DNA of 64,000 bases from NCBI GenBank assembly GCA_035554635.1, contig DATMIB010000003.1, positions 1 to 64,000 of the forward strand, given 5' to 3'. Both the position numbers and the translations under genes were made by a program. This stretch comes from RPQJ01 sp035554635. GTDB taxonomy: Bacteria > Pseudomonadota > Gammaproteobacteria > Steroidobacterales > Steroidobacteraceae. Below the pieces are notes generated by a model. The model did not search any database. It saw only the letters and a list, made by a program, of their open reading frames with translations, and was not told the DNA's origin. How positions within the stretch are numbered: position 1 is the stretch's first letter; every line of letters starts with the position of its first letter. Below are positions 1-7,413 of this stretch, piece by piece.

Positions 1-1
1 C

Positions 2-925
2 GACCTCGACGCGGCGTCGACGCGGCTGCGTCTCGCCGGGCGCGACTGGGAACACCCGATCCTGCTGGGGCCCGTCGCGCACCAGGCACTCGTGCACCCG
101 CGCGGCGAGATCGAGGCGGCTCGGGCCGCCGCCGCGGTGGACGCCTGCATGGTCGTGAGCACGCTGTCGTCGCACACGCTCGAGGACATCGCCGCCGCCG
201 CAGCAGGGCCGAAGTGGTTCCAGCTCTACTTCCAGCGGCACCGCGACGACACGCTCGACCTGGTGCGACGCGCCGAGGCGGCGGGCTACGAGGCCCTGGT
301 CGTCACGCTCGACGCCGCGATCCAGCTGCCGAGCGACCGCGCGCTGCAGGCCGGGTTCACGATGCCGGCGCATTGCGTCGCGGCCAACCTGCGCGACTAC
401 CCGCGCCGCGAGGTGCAGGACGAAATCAAGTTCGGCAACCGGATCTTCCAGGGCGCCATGCGCGCCGCACCCACGTGGACCGACTTCGCGTGGCTGGGCG
501 CGCAGAGCAGGCTGCCGCTCTGGGTCAAGGGCGTGCTGCACCCCGACGACGCGCGACGTTTGCGTGAGTCCGGCGCGGCCGGCATCGTCGTGTCCAACCA
601 CGGCGGCCGTACGCTCGATCACGCGCCGGCCAGCCTCGACGTGCTGCCGACGGTGCGCGAGGCAGTCGGCGACGACTATCCGGTGCTGTTCGACAGTGGC
701 ATCCGCTCCGGTGTCGACGTCTACAAGGCGATCGCGCGCGGCGCCGACGCGGTGCTGGTCGGCCGGCTGCAGGCATACGCGCTCGCGGTGGCCGGCGCGC
801 TCGGCGTCGCGCACATGGTGCGGCTGCTGCGCGAGGAACTCGAAGTGTGCATGGCCATGACGGGCTGCGTGTCGCTCGCGCACGTCCGCCGCACCGGCCG
901 GGCGACCGGGGAGGCACCGTGCTGA
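2..925 (+). CDS. FMN-dependent alpha-hydroxy-acid oxidase/dehydrogenase (5' partial)
   Basis: C-terminal part (about 307 residues) of a lactate/glycolate oxidase-family flavoenzyme; the reading frame is open to the left edge, so the N-terminus lies outside the window. It begins inside the N-terminal FMN barrel with a PILLGPVAHQ segment. The key motif SNHGGRTLDH carries the catalytic His and substrate Arg, preceded by the WVKGVL Lys strand and followed by the phosphate-binding DSGIRSGVDVYKA and GADAVLVGR loops. Such enzymes oxidise L-2-hydroxy acids to 2-oxo acids. The stop codon overlaps the GTG start of the next gene, so the two are probably co-translated. The exact substrate cannot be told from sequence. 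Confidence 0.9.
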   Translation, partial: DLDAASTRLRLAGRDWEHPILLGPVAHQALVHPRGEIEAARAAAAVDACMVVSTLSSHTLEDIAAAAAGPKWFQLYFQRHRDDTLDLVRRAEAAGYEALVVTLDAAIQLPSDRALQAGFTMPAHCVAANLRDYPRREVQDEIKFGNRIFQGAMRAAPTWTDFAWLGAQSRLPLWVKGVLHPDDARRLRESGAAGIVVSNHGGRTLDHAPASLDVLPTVREAVGDDYPVLFDSGIRSGVDVYKAIARGADAVLVGRLQAYALAVAGALGVAHMVRLLREELEVCMAMTGCVSLAHVRRTGRATGEAPC

Positions 926-1602
926 TTCCGATCGAGCGCGTGCTGGACAAGCCGGAAGTGCGCGACTTCCGCGCGCGTCTCGACGCGGCGGCGTGGCAGG
1001 ACGGCCTGCGCACTGCGGGGTCGCTCGCGAGCGCGGTCAAACGCAACCTGCAGCTCGAGGATGGCACCGAGCCGGCCGTGAGCCTCGGGCAGCGGATCCT
1101 GCGCCGGCTCGCGGCGAGCCCCGCGTTCATCTCGGCGGCGCTGCCGCACCGGATCTATCCGCCCAAGTTCAACCGGTACGAGGGCGGCGGCAGCTACGGC
1201 GCGCACGTCGACAGCGCGCTGATGCAGGTGCCCGGCACGAACGTCACCGTGCGCAGCGACCTGTCGGCGACGCTGTTCCTGTCGGAGCCCGACGAGTATG
1301 ACGGCGGCGAACTGGAGATCGAGGGGCCATTCGGCATCCAGGCAGTCAAGCTCGCGGCAGGCGACCTCGTGCTGTACCCGTCGAGCAGCCTGCACCGGGT
1401 CACACCGGTCACGCGCGGTGCGCGCGTCGCGTCTTTTTTCTGGATCCAGAGCCACGTGGCCGACGAAGGCGAGCGCACGACGCTGTACGACCTCGACCAG
1501 GCCATCCAGGGCCTGTCGCGGCAGCACGCGCCCGACGACCCGCGGCTGCTGCAGCTCTCGGGCATCTACCACAACCTGCTGCGCCGCTGGGCGCAGACCT
1601 GA
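919..1602 (+). CDS. piuC: Fe(II)/2-oxoglutarate PKHD-type hydroxylase (PiuC family)
   Basis: A 227-residue non-haem iron dioxygenase. Iron ligands H96 and D98 (GAHVDSA) and H159 (LHRVTP), with the 2-oxoglutarate-binding Arg at 169 (GARVASFFW), are all present. I chose GTG at 919 because it follows a GGGGAGG ribosome site and overlaps the upstream stop by a few bases; an in-frame ATG at 847 would run into the previous gene. PiuC homologues are iron-regulated and usually sit beside TonB-linked siderophore uptake genes. Here exbB and exbD follow directly, which supports an iron-uptake role. The hydroxylated substrate is not known from sequence. Confidence 0.88.
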   Translation: MLIPIERVLDKPEVRDFRARLDAAAWQDGLRTAGSLASAVKRNLQLEDGTEPAVSLGQRILRRLAASPAFISAALPHRIYPPKFNRYEGGGSYGAHVDSALMQVPGTNVTVRSDLSATLFLSEPDEYDGGELEIEGPFGIQAVKLAAGDLVLYPSSSLHRVTPVTRGARVASFFWIQSHVADEGERTTLYDLDQAIQGLSRQHAPDDPRLLQLSGIYHNLLRRWAQT

Positions 1603-1621
1603 CGATCGACACGGAGCCGAC

Positions 1622-2362
1622 ATGCAAGAAGCGCCCGGATTCACGCACTTCCTGACGCAGGCCGATGCGCTCGGCCACGTCATCCTCGTCCTCCTGCTCG
1701 CGATGTCGGTGGCGACCTGGTACCTGATCGTGGGCAAGGCCTGGTCGAACCGGAAGATGCGCCGCGCCGCGGACGGCTTCCAGCGCATGTTCTGGGACGC
1801 CCCCGACATGAAGGTCGTGGGCGACTTCATCCGCCAGCACGGCGTCAACGATCCGTTCTCGCACCTGACGCACCACGGCCTGCGGGCGGTCGAGCAGTAC
1901 CGCGACAAGCGCGGCGGACGCATGATCGAGTCCGGCAGCGCAGACGAGTTCCTGACGCGCGCGCTGCGCCGCGCGATCGAGCAGGACACGGCGCGGATGG
2001 AATACGGCCTGACCGTGCTCGGCTCGGTGGCCTCCGCCGCACCGTTCGTCGGCCTGTTCGGCACCGTGTGGGGCATCTACCACGCGTTGCTTGCGATCGG
2101 CATCTCGGGCGCCGGCACGCTCGACAAGGTGGCCGGACCGGTCGGGGAGGCGTTGATCATGACCGCGCTCGGTCTCGCGGTCGCGATTCCGGCCGTGCTC
2201 GCCTTCAACGCGTTCGCCCGTTACAACCGCGTCATGCTCGCCGAGGTCGACGGCTTTGCCCACGACCTGTTCGCGTTCATGTCCACGGGCAATCGCAACA
2301 ACGAGGCGGCCAGCCCCACCGGCGCGCAGCGCACGGTGCGCGCGGTCGCAGGAGCGGTCTGA
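1622..2362 (+). CDS. exbB: ExbB/TolQ-family proton channel subunit
   Basis: A 246-residue inner-membrane protein of the MotA/TolQ/ExbB family. There is one hydrophobic segment near residues 18-40 (VILVLLLAMSVATWYLIVG), a cytoplasmic loop, then two segments near 135-165 and 175-200 (VASAAPFVGLFGTVWGIYHA and the following TALGLAVAIPAVLAFN). These are the classical signature of proton-driven stator subunits. It energises TonB-dependent outer-membrane uptake together with ExbD. ATG at 1622 follows a CGGAGCC ribosome site. Its stop overlaps the exbD start (ATGA). No tonB lies next to it; a TonB-like protein is found at 28 kb and TonB-dependent BtuB at 48-50 kb. Confidence 0.93.
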   Translation: MQEAPGFTHFLTQADALGHVILVLLLAMSVATWYLIVGKAWSNRKMRRAADGFQRMFWDAPDMKVVGDFIRQHGVNDPFSHLTHHGLRAVEQYRDKRGGRMIESGSADEFLTRALRRAIEQDTARMEYGLTVLGSVASAAPFVGLFGTVWGIYHALLAIGISGAGTLDKVAGPVGEALIMTALGLAVAIPAVLAFNAFARYNRVMLAEVDGFAHDLFAFMSTGNRNNEAASPTGAQRTVRAVAGAV

Positions 2363-2787
2363 TGGCCTTCGGCGGCCTGACCGACCATCGCACCACCATG
2401 CGCCCGGTCGCGGAAATCAACATGATCCCGCTGATCGACGTCATGCTGGTGCTGCTCGTGATCTTCATGGTGACCGCGCCGCTGCTCACGCACGCGGTCA
2501 AGGTCGACCTGCCCCGGGTGTCGAGCCAGGCCAACGTGGTGCAGCGCGAAAGTGTCCACGTGTCGATCGATCGCAATGGCACGGTGTTCTGGAACGGCGA
2601 GGCGCTCGAGGAGCCGGCCTGGCAGGCCCGGATGCGAGAGGCCGCCACCGTCGACCCGCAACCCGAATTGCACCTCCACGCGGACGGCGATCTTGCCTAC
2701 AAGCGCGTCATGCTCGTGATGTCGGACGCCGCGCGCGCAGGGCTCACGCGAATCGGCTTCGTCACCGACCCGCGACCGTCCCCGTAG
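2362..2787 (+). CDS. exbD: ExbD/TolR-family biopolymer transport protein
   Basis: A 141-residue partner of ExbB. It has a short cytoplasmic N-terminus, a single membrane helix near residues 18-43 holding the conserved INMIPLIDVMLVLLVIF motif whose Asp is part of the proton path, and a periplasmic domain. ATG at 2362 overlaps the exbB stop by four bases, giving translational coupling. The last 26 bases overlap, on the opposite strand, the end of the hemerythrin gene. Its role is energy transfer to TonB; ExbD and TolR are close relatives, but the absence of other tol genes favours ExbD. Confidence 0.93.
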   Translation: MAFGGLTDHRTTMRPVAEINMIPLIDVMLVLLVIFMVTAPLLTHAVKVDLPRVSSQANVVQRESVHVSIDRNGTVFWNGEALEEPAWQARMREAATVDPQPELHLHADGDLAYKRVMLVMSDAARAGLTRIGFVTDPRPSP

Positions 2788-3214
2788 CGGATGTCCAGCG
2801 CGCCAGGTCGCCGAAATACTGCCGGTCGGTCTCGATCAGGTGCTTCACGACGACTTCGCTGACCAGGAACTGCAGCAGTTCCCAGAGCGGGGTGACGCCT
2901 TTCGCGACATCGTTCCGGAAGGTGAGCGTGCGCTCCAGCAGCATCATGTGGTCGCGCTGGTGCTCGCGGAGGTCGGCGTAGCCGGACCGCGTCAGCATCT
3001 CTTCTTCGTAGCGGAAGTGCTCGATCGTGTGCATCACGAGCTCGTCGAGGTGCTCGAGTGCCTGGGCCGCCTCGCCCGCGTCGAACGCGGCCAGCATCTG
3101 GTTCACGTGCGTGAACAGCGTGCGGTGCTGTTCGTCGATGAGCATTTCGCCGCAGGCGAAATCTTCGCTCCACGGGACGGGGCTGGGAGTCGGGCCGGCC
3201 GGTGCTGCTGGCAT
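2762..3214 (-). CDS. Bacteriohemerythrin
   Basis: A 150-residue single-domain hemerythrin. All seven expected di-iron ligands are present with the correct family spacing: H30, H66, E70, H85, H89, H125 and D130. These proteins bind O2 reversibly and serve as oxygen store, carrier or sensor in the cytosol. The N-terminal 14 residues are an Ala/Pro tail ahead of the usual VPWSEDF start of the fold. The gene converges on exbD and overlaps its 3' end by 26 bases. Nearby iron-uptake genes fit an iron protein, but a regulatory link is inference. Confidence 0.93.
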   Translation of the reverse strand: MPAAPAGPTPSPVPWSEDFACGEMLIDEQHRTLFTHVNQMLAAFDAGEAAQALEHLDELVMHTIEHFRYEEEMLTRSGYADLREHQRDHMMLLERTLTFRNDVAKGVTPLWELLQFLVSEVVVKHLIETDRQYFGDLARWTSATGTVAGR

Positions 3215-3639
3215 CGTTGCTTACGTTCTTTACGCGCTTCGCCAGGTCGTACGGAGCGGCTCACAGCGTACACCGGGGGGTAAGTCGAGCCAGACAGTTG
3301 CATCCACTTTCGGACGTGTCGATGCGCTGCGATGGAATGCAGGTTACGGAGCAGACGTCGATCGACGGGGACGAAATACAAGTTCACCAACACAAGGTCG
3401 CCCGGCGAACCTGGCCGAGCACGAGGTGGCGTGAGTCACGCGGCTCGCAGCCGCACGTCGTTGCCGCTGGACTGAGTCGGCCCTCGGGTCATCGGCGTGA
3501 CGAGCAGGTGGGGAACAGGTATGTTCTCGTCCCTTTTCGCTTTCCGATTCCGCGACGGTCGGGCGCGCCGGGGCCTGTCGCGACAGGCTCGACGGCGTCC
3601 GCTCCGGCGCGGCCGGCGTTGCCGCAGAAATCGCCCGTC
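3215..3639. other. Long non-coding gap before the nucleotidyltransferase
   Basis: No convincing gene lies in this 425-base stretch. The nucleotidyltransferase frame stays open through it, but the implied residues look like random high-GC translation. It contains the left copy of a 16-bp direct repeat (3609-3624) and a GAAC-N6-GTTC inverted repeat at 3513-3526 that could be an operator. It should also hold the promoter of the divergent hemerythrin gene, which I could not pin down. Confidence 0.5.
3609..3624 (+). repeat. Left copy of 16-bp direct repeat flanking the CD-NTase gene
   Basis: The sequence GCGGCCGGCGTTGCCG occurs here and again at 4549-4564, just outside each end of the nucleotidyltransferase gene (18 of 19 bases match when extended to the left). 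It could be an insertion duplication or attachment site. However, a 14-base version also occurs by chance around 16449 inside a hydrolase gene, so coincidence in GC-rich DNA is a real alternative. Confidence 0.45.
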
Positions 3640-4527
3640 ATGCCCAACACCGTCGACGCAGCGTTCGAGCAGTTCCACGAGGCCATCAGCCTCGTCGCGG
3701 ACTACCGCACGACCGCGAAGGCGCGTCGGGAGCGCGTCGTGCGCCTGCTCTCGTCCACGTTCGAGGTCGAGGATGCCTTTGGCGCGGGTTCGATCCCGCG
3801 GCTCACCGCGCTCAAGGGCGACGCGGCCCTCGACGTGATGGTCGTGCTGAACTACTCGAAGCACATCCGCGACCGCACGCCGACGCAGGTCCTGGACAGC
3901 GTCCGCGAGGCGCTGGCCGCGTATCGCACCGGCACCCGTCGCCACGGCCAGGCCGTTACGCTGTATTACGAGTGCTGGCCCAACGTCGACATCGTGCCGG
4001 TCAGCCGGACGTTGCACGCGGACGGCACCGTGTCGCACTACAACCTGCCGGAGTCAGGCAGCGACACCTGGATTCCTTCCCGGCCGGACGCGCTGGCGAG
4101 TGCCGTCGAGGCCAAGACGGCCGAGTGCGGCGCCAACTTCCGGCGCATCGTCAGGATGCTCAAGCACTGGAGCCGGACGCACTCCGACTGCCTCACGAGC
4201 TACCACATCGAGGTGCTCGCGCTGCACGTCTTCAACGGCAGGCTGGACAGCGTCGCATGGCACGTCCACGAGTTCTTCCACGAGGCGCGCCGGCTGCTCG
4301 CGGGCCCGCTCTGGTACGACACGGGTTATGTCGACGACTACCTCGGGCGGGCCGACCGGCTACGGGCCCTGGCCCAGGTCGACCTCGCGATCGGCAAGAG
4401 CCGCGACGCCTGGTTCAGGGCGTACGCGCCGAACGACGATCACCGGGGTGCGATCGAGGCCTGGCGACAGCTCTTCGGCAACCGGTTTCCGGCGTACGGC
4501 CTGGTGCGCGCAGTGCGATCGACGTAA
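3640..4527 (+). CDS. CD-NTase/SMODS-like nucleotidyltransferase with altered active site
   Basis: A 295-residue protein of the CD-NTase (cGAS/DncV-like, OAS-fold) family. Family marks in order: GS motif G50-S51, the KG[D]xxxDVMVVL strand, third acidic residue D117 in VDIVPV, YNLP and WIPSRPDA, the RMLKHWSR and SYHIEVL helices, and a C-terminal LFGNRFPAYG. The usual DxD pair reads A63-L-D65, so the first metal-binding Asp is Ala while D65 and D117 remain. This predicts weak or no nucleotidyl transfer. ATG at 3640 begins the homologous region; its ribosome site is poor, so the start is moderately sure. Active relatives make cyclic oligonucleotides for phage defence with an adjacent effector, but no effector gene is seen here. 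Confidence 0.82.
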   Translation: MPNTVDAAFEQFHEAISLVADYRTTAKARRERVVRLLSSTFEVEDAFGAGSIPRLTALKGDAALDVMVVLNYSKHIRDRTPTQVLDSVREALAAYRTGTRRHGQAVTLYYECWPNVDIVPVSRTLHADGTVSHYNLPESGSDTWIPSRPDALASAVEAKTAECGANFRRIVRMLKHWSRTHSDCLTSYHIEVLALHVFNGRLDSVAWHVHEFFHEARRLLAGPLWYDTGYVDDYLGRADRLRALAQVDLAIGKSRDAWFRAYAPNDDHRGAIEAWRQLFGNRFPAYGLVRAVRST

Positions 4528-4548
4528 CGTCGCGAACCCACCATCGGG

Positions 4549-4564
4549 GCGGCCGGCGTTGCCG
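4549..4564 (+). repeat. Right copy of 16-bp direct repeat flanking the CD-NTase gene
   Basis: Identical to 3609-3624. It lies 21 bases after the nucleotidyltransferase stop codon, so the two copies bracket that gene and little else. Confidence 0.45.
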
Positions 4565-4616
4565 TGGCCCCATAGCCAGACGCCCGCGCGAGGGCGGGCG
4601 TCACCGGCGGCTTCGC

Positions 4617-4643
4617 AGCCGAAGCGTCAGTCGTCGGCTTTTT
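4617..4643 (+). terminator. Possible intrinsic terminator after the CD-NTase gene
   Basis: AGCCGA at 4617-4622 pairs with TCGGCT at 4634-4639, and five T residues follow (4639-4643). The loop is long (11 bases) and the stem short, so this is a weak call. A separate perfect 9-bp hairpin without a T-run lies at 4579-4602. The site overlaps the 3' end of the small reverse-strand ORF. Confidence 0.35.
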
Positions 4644-4824
4644 CGGCCGCAGCCTGCGGCCGGCGCCAATCGTCCCAGCGACGACCGAGACCGAGACGAC
4701 GGTCGTCGTACCAGGAGATGTTGTCCGAGGTCCTCGCGTCGACCGCTCGACGCTGCTGGCCGCTGCGGCGTTCGCCATGCACGGCCGGGTCCCAGATCTC
4801 ATTTGTTTTGAATACGGCGGACAA
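4627..4824 (-). CDS. Small Arg/Asp-rich hypothetical protein
   Basis: A 65-residue ORF with a TTG start and a GAGGGCG stretch about six bases upstream as possible ribosome site. The protein is highly charged, with GERRSGQQRR and DDRRLGLGRRWDDWRRP, resembling short ERRSG..DRR-type conserved bacterial proteins whose function is unknown. The N-terminal part (FKTNEIWDPAVHG) reads like real protein, and the opposite strand offers nothing better. It could still be a chance ORF. It lies between the CD-NTase gene and the Gcr-like gene, convergent with the former. Confidence 0.45.
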   Translation of the reverse strand: MSAVFKTNEIWDPAVHGERRSGQQRRAVDARTSDNISWYDDRRLGLGRRWDDWRRPQAAAEKADD

Positions 4825-5099
4825 GCAAGCGCCCTCAATCGACCGCGCAAGAAATTATCTGCTCGCTCGGCTCACCCATATAGGTGATGGTGCAGCCGCT
4901 CATCAGTAATTGCCGACACGGCGGGAAATCGCCGAACCCGCGGGGCTGGCGTGCGACGCAGGGCCGCACGACACGGGACCTCGGTGCAACGATCTCGTTC
5001 TTTGGATATGCCCACTCCGGGACGGTCGCATGGCCCTCGGTTGACGCACGACCGCCGGCCGCGTCACCCTGCGCCGCTCGCGGCCTGGAAGCGGCGTTG

Positions 5100-7175
5100 G
5101 TGACTGGATACGACACGGCCTCCCTCGAGGGCGCGCTGCGGCGCCTGCTTGCCGACCTGGGCGCACGCCCGCCGCTCGCCGTCACGCGAACGGGCAGCGG
5201 CACTCAGTGGCCCGCTCCTGTCGCAATCGACGGGGAATGGCTGACGAGCCTGGTCGACCTGTTGCGACCGCCACGTGGCGAATCGCCCGAAGTGGCGGTG
5301 CCGCGTCTGCGGACGCTGATCCGGTTGCTGACGACGCAGCCTCAGCATGCGCGTGCGGTCGGCGAACACGTCGCCGCGCTGCTCGCCTCGCGCATGCACC
5401 GGATCCTCTATGCGGAGTCCGGCACGCTGCCAAACACCGGCTTCTGGAGCGCGCTGACCCAGCGCGTGCTCGGACGGTTGCTGCCACCGGCGCCGAGCCC
5501 CGAGTACCTGCGGGACCTCGTCGACGAAGTGTTCCACCGCGTCGACGACCACCTCTGGCTCGAGGCCATCCCGCTGTCCGACTGGCGAGCGTTGTTCGAC
5601 GTCCTCGGCGTCGACGGCCCGGTGTTCGACACCGCGCGACAGGTGTGCCGGCGTGAACTGCGTGAGGCGCTGCGGCTGGTGAGCCTCAGACTCGCTGCCC
5701 TCGGCAGCGATGCCGAGCTGTTGCGCTACCTGCCGGCGCTCGCCCGCCACGAGTCGCCGTTCCTCGCCCAGGTCGAGGAGGCGCTGCGTCTGCTCGACCA
5801 CCACCCGGAGCAAGGCGTGGACGCGGTCGTGCGTCACCTCGAGGTGCTGCTCGACCAGTGCGACGAGTACCTCGCGACGATCCGGCGTCGCTCGCACGAG
5901 GCGGGTGTGAGCGTCGGGCTCGTGTTCCTGCTCGCGCGCAGCGAGCAGGCGCTGGCCCGACTGCGACAGTTGCGCCAGATGGCATTTCCGCTGGCTGCGC
6001 TGGACGATCCGGCCACGACGGCGGCAGACCGCGTCGTGCTGTTCGCGCAGCGGCTCGTGCGGCAGGAGAATCGTCGCAACAGCGTGCGCGACCTGTTCCG
6101 AGGCAACGTGCAACTGCTCGCTCGCCGCGTGACCGAGCAGGCCAGCAAGTCGGGAGAGCACTACGTCACGCGCTCGCGCAGCGAGTTCGTGCAGATGTTC
6201 CGCGCGGCCGCCGGTGCCGGTTCGATCATCGCCGTGATGGCGCTGATCAAGCTGCAGCTGACGGCGCTCCACCTGCCGCTCGCGTGGGAGGCACTCGCGT
6301 TCAGCCTGAACTACGGGCTCGGGTTCGTGCTGATCCACGTGCTGCATTTGACGGTCGCGACCAAGCAGCCGGCGATGACAGCCGCCACGCTCGCGGCCGT
6401 GATCGACGGGCGCGACGATCGCGAGGCCCGGCTCGACGCCCTCGCCGACCTGGCGGCCGACGTGAGCCGGACGCAGTGGGTGTCGATCGCCGGCAACGTG
6501 ATCGTGACGATGCTGGTCGCCTTTGCGATCGCGCTCAATGCCGTGCTCGTCTTCGGCTGGCAGCCGGCCGATCCGACCAAGGCTGCCCACCTGCTGCACG
6601 ACCTGCACCCCTGGCGCAGCCTCGCGCTGCTGCACGCGGCGATCGCGGGTGTCTTCCTGTTCCTGAGCGGGCTGATCTCCGGCTACTACGACAACCAGGC
6701 GCTGTACCACCGCGTGCCGCAGCGCCTGCGCCGCGTGCGCTGGCTCCGTCGCGTGCTCGGGCCGGCACGTCTCGACCGGCTCGCGACCTACGTCGAGTTC
6801 AACCTCGGCGCGCTGGTCGGCAACTTCCTGTTCGGCTGCATGCTCGGTTGCACGCCGGTGATCGGTGTGCTGTTCGGCCTGCCGCTCGACATCCGCCACG
6901 TCGCGTTCGGCTCGGCGAACTTTGCCTACGGCCTGGTCGGGCTGCAGTTCGACGCGACGGTCGCGACCATCGTGGTCAGCGCGGCGGGCGTGCTGCTGGT
7001 CGGCCTGGTCAACCTTTGCGTGAGCTTCTCGCTCGCGCTGCGCGTCGCGCTGCGCTCGCGCGGCGTCCGGCCGGAGCAGACCGATGGCTTGTGGCCGCGC
7101 GTGCTGCGCCGCTTCCTCGCTTCGCCGCGCGACTTCTTCTGGCCGCGCCCGGCGGCCGCACCGGACGCTGGCTGA
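5100..7175 (+). CDS. Gcr-family membrane protein (annotated elsewhere as site-specific recombinase)
   Basis: A 691-residue protein whose pattern fits the Neisseria Gcr-like family, which databases name site-specific recombinase although it has no recombinase catalytic signature that I can see. The first 330 residues are soluble and helical; from about residue 370 there are several hydrophobic segments (GSIIAVMALIKLQL, IVTMLVAFAIALNAVLVFGW, LLHAAIAGVFLFLSGLISG, NFLFGCMLGCTPVIGVLFG, TIVVSAAGVLLVGLVNLC), so it is an integral membrane protein. I start it at GTG 5100, eight bases after GGAAG; TTG 5097 is possible. Family identity is moderately sure; the function is unknown. A GC-rich inverted repeat without a T-run follows the stop at 7177-7205. 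Confidence 0.75.
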   Translation: MTGYDTASLEGALRRLLADLGARPPLAVTRTGSGTQWPAPVAIDGEWLTSLVDLLRPPRGESPEVAVPRLRTLIRLLTTQPQHARAVGEHVAALLASRMHRILYAESGTLPNTGFWSALTQRVLGRLLPPAPSPEYLRDLVDEVFHRVDDHLWLEAIPLSDWRALFDVLGVDGPVFDTARQVCRRELREALRLVSLRLAALGSDAELLRYLPALARHESPFLAQVEEALRLLDHHPEQGVDAVVRHLEVLLDQCDEYLATIRRRSHEAGVSVGLVFLLARSEQALARLRQLRQMAFPLAALDDPATTAADRVVLFAQRLVRQENRRNSVRDLFRGNVQLLARRVTEQASKSGEHYVTRSRSEFVQMFRAAAGAGSIIAVMALIKLQLTALHLPLAWEALAFSLNYGLGFVLIHVLHLTVATKQPAMTAATLAAVIDGRDDREARLDALADLAADVSRTQWVSIAGNVIVTMLVAFAIALNAVLVFGWQPADPTKAAHLLHDLHPWRSLALLHAAIAGVFLFLSGLISGYYDNQALYHRVPQRLRRVRWLRRVLGPARLDRLATYVEFNLGALVGNFLFGCMLGCTPVIGVLFGLPLDIRHVAFGSANFAYGLVGLQFDATVATIVVSAAGVLLVGLVNLCVSFSLALRVALRSRGVRPEQTDGLWPRVLRRFLASPRDFFWPRPAAAPDAG

Positions 7176-7176
7176 A

Positions 7177-7205
7177 GGCGCCGCGGCGCTCGCCGCGCGG
7201 GCGCC
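7177..7205. other. GC-rich hairpin after the Gcr-like gene
   Basis: GGCGCC-GCGGCG pairs with CGCCGC-(GCG)-GGCGCC, giving a 12-bp stem with a three-base bulge, starting two bases after the stop codon. There is no T-run, so it could be a 3' stabiliser or Rho-associated end rather than an intrinsic terminator. The remaining bases to 7413 hold no gene that I can support. Confidence 0.4.
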
Positions 7206-7413
7206 GGTCGACGACCCGAGCCTGGGACCGCCGCTGTCCAAACTTTTTGGGCGGCTGGCGCATCCGAGCAAGCATGTACTTCGGTCACCGTTCGTCGCAT
7301 TGCGCTCACCGCCCGGCTCATCGCCTCGGACGTGCGTCCGGGGGCCGGGGCAGAATCGGCGCCTCGCTGGGCCCCGCCCGGAATGCATGCCCGCGCAGAG
7401 GGGGTCGGTCGTC

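Noticed and set aside
3202..3639. N-terminal extension of the CD-NTase frame by about 146 residues
   Set aside because: The extension has random composition and the homologous region begins near ATG 3640; no ribosome site supports the upstream start.
4579..4602. GACGCCCGC hairpin as intrinsic terminator
   Set aside because: A perfect 9-bp stem but no T-run on either side; kept only as a note under the weak terminator next to it.
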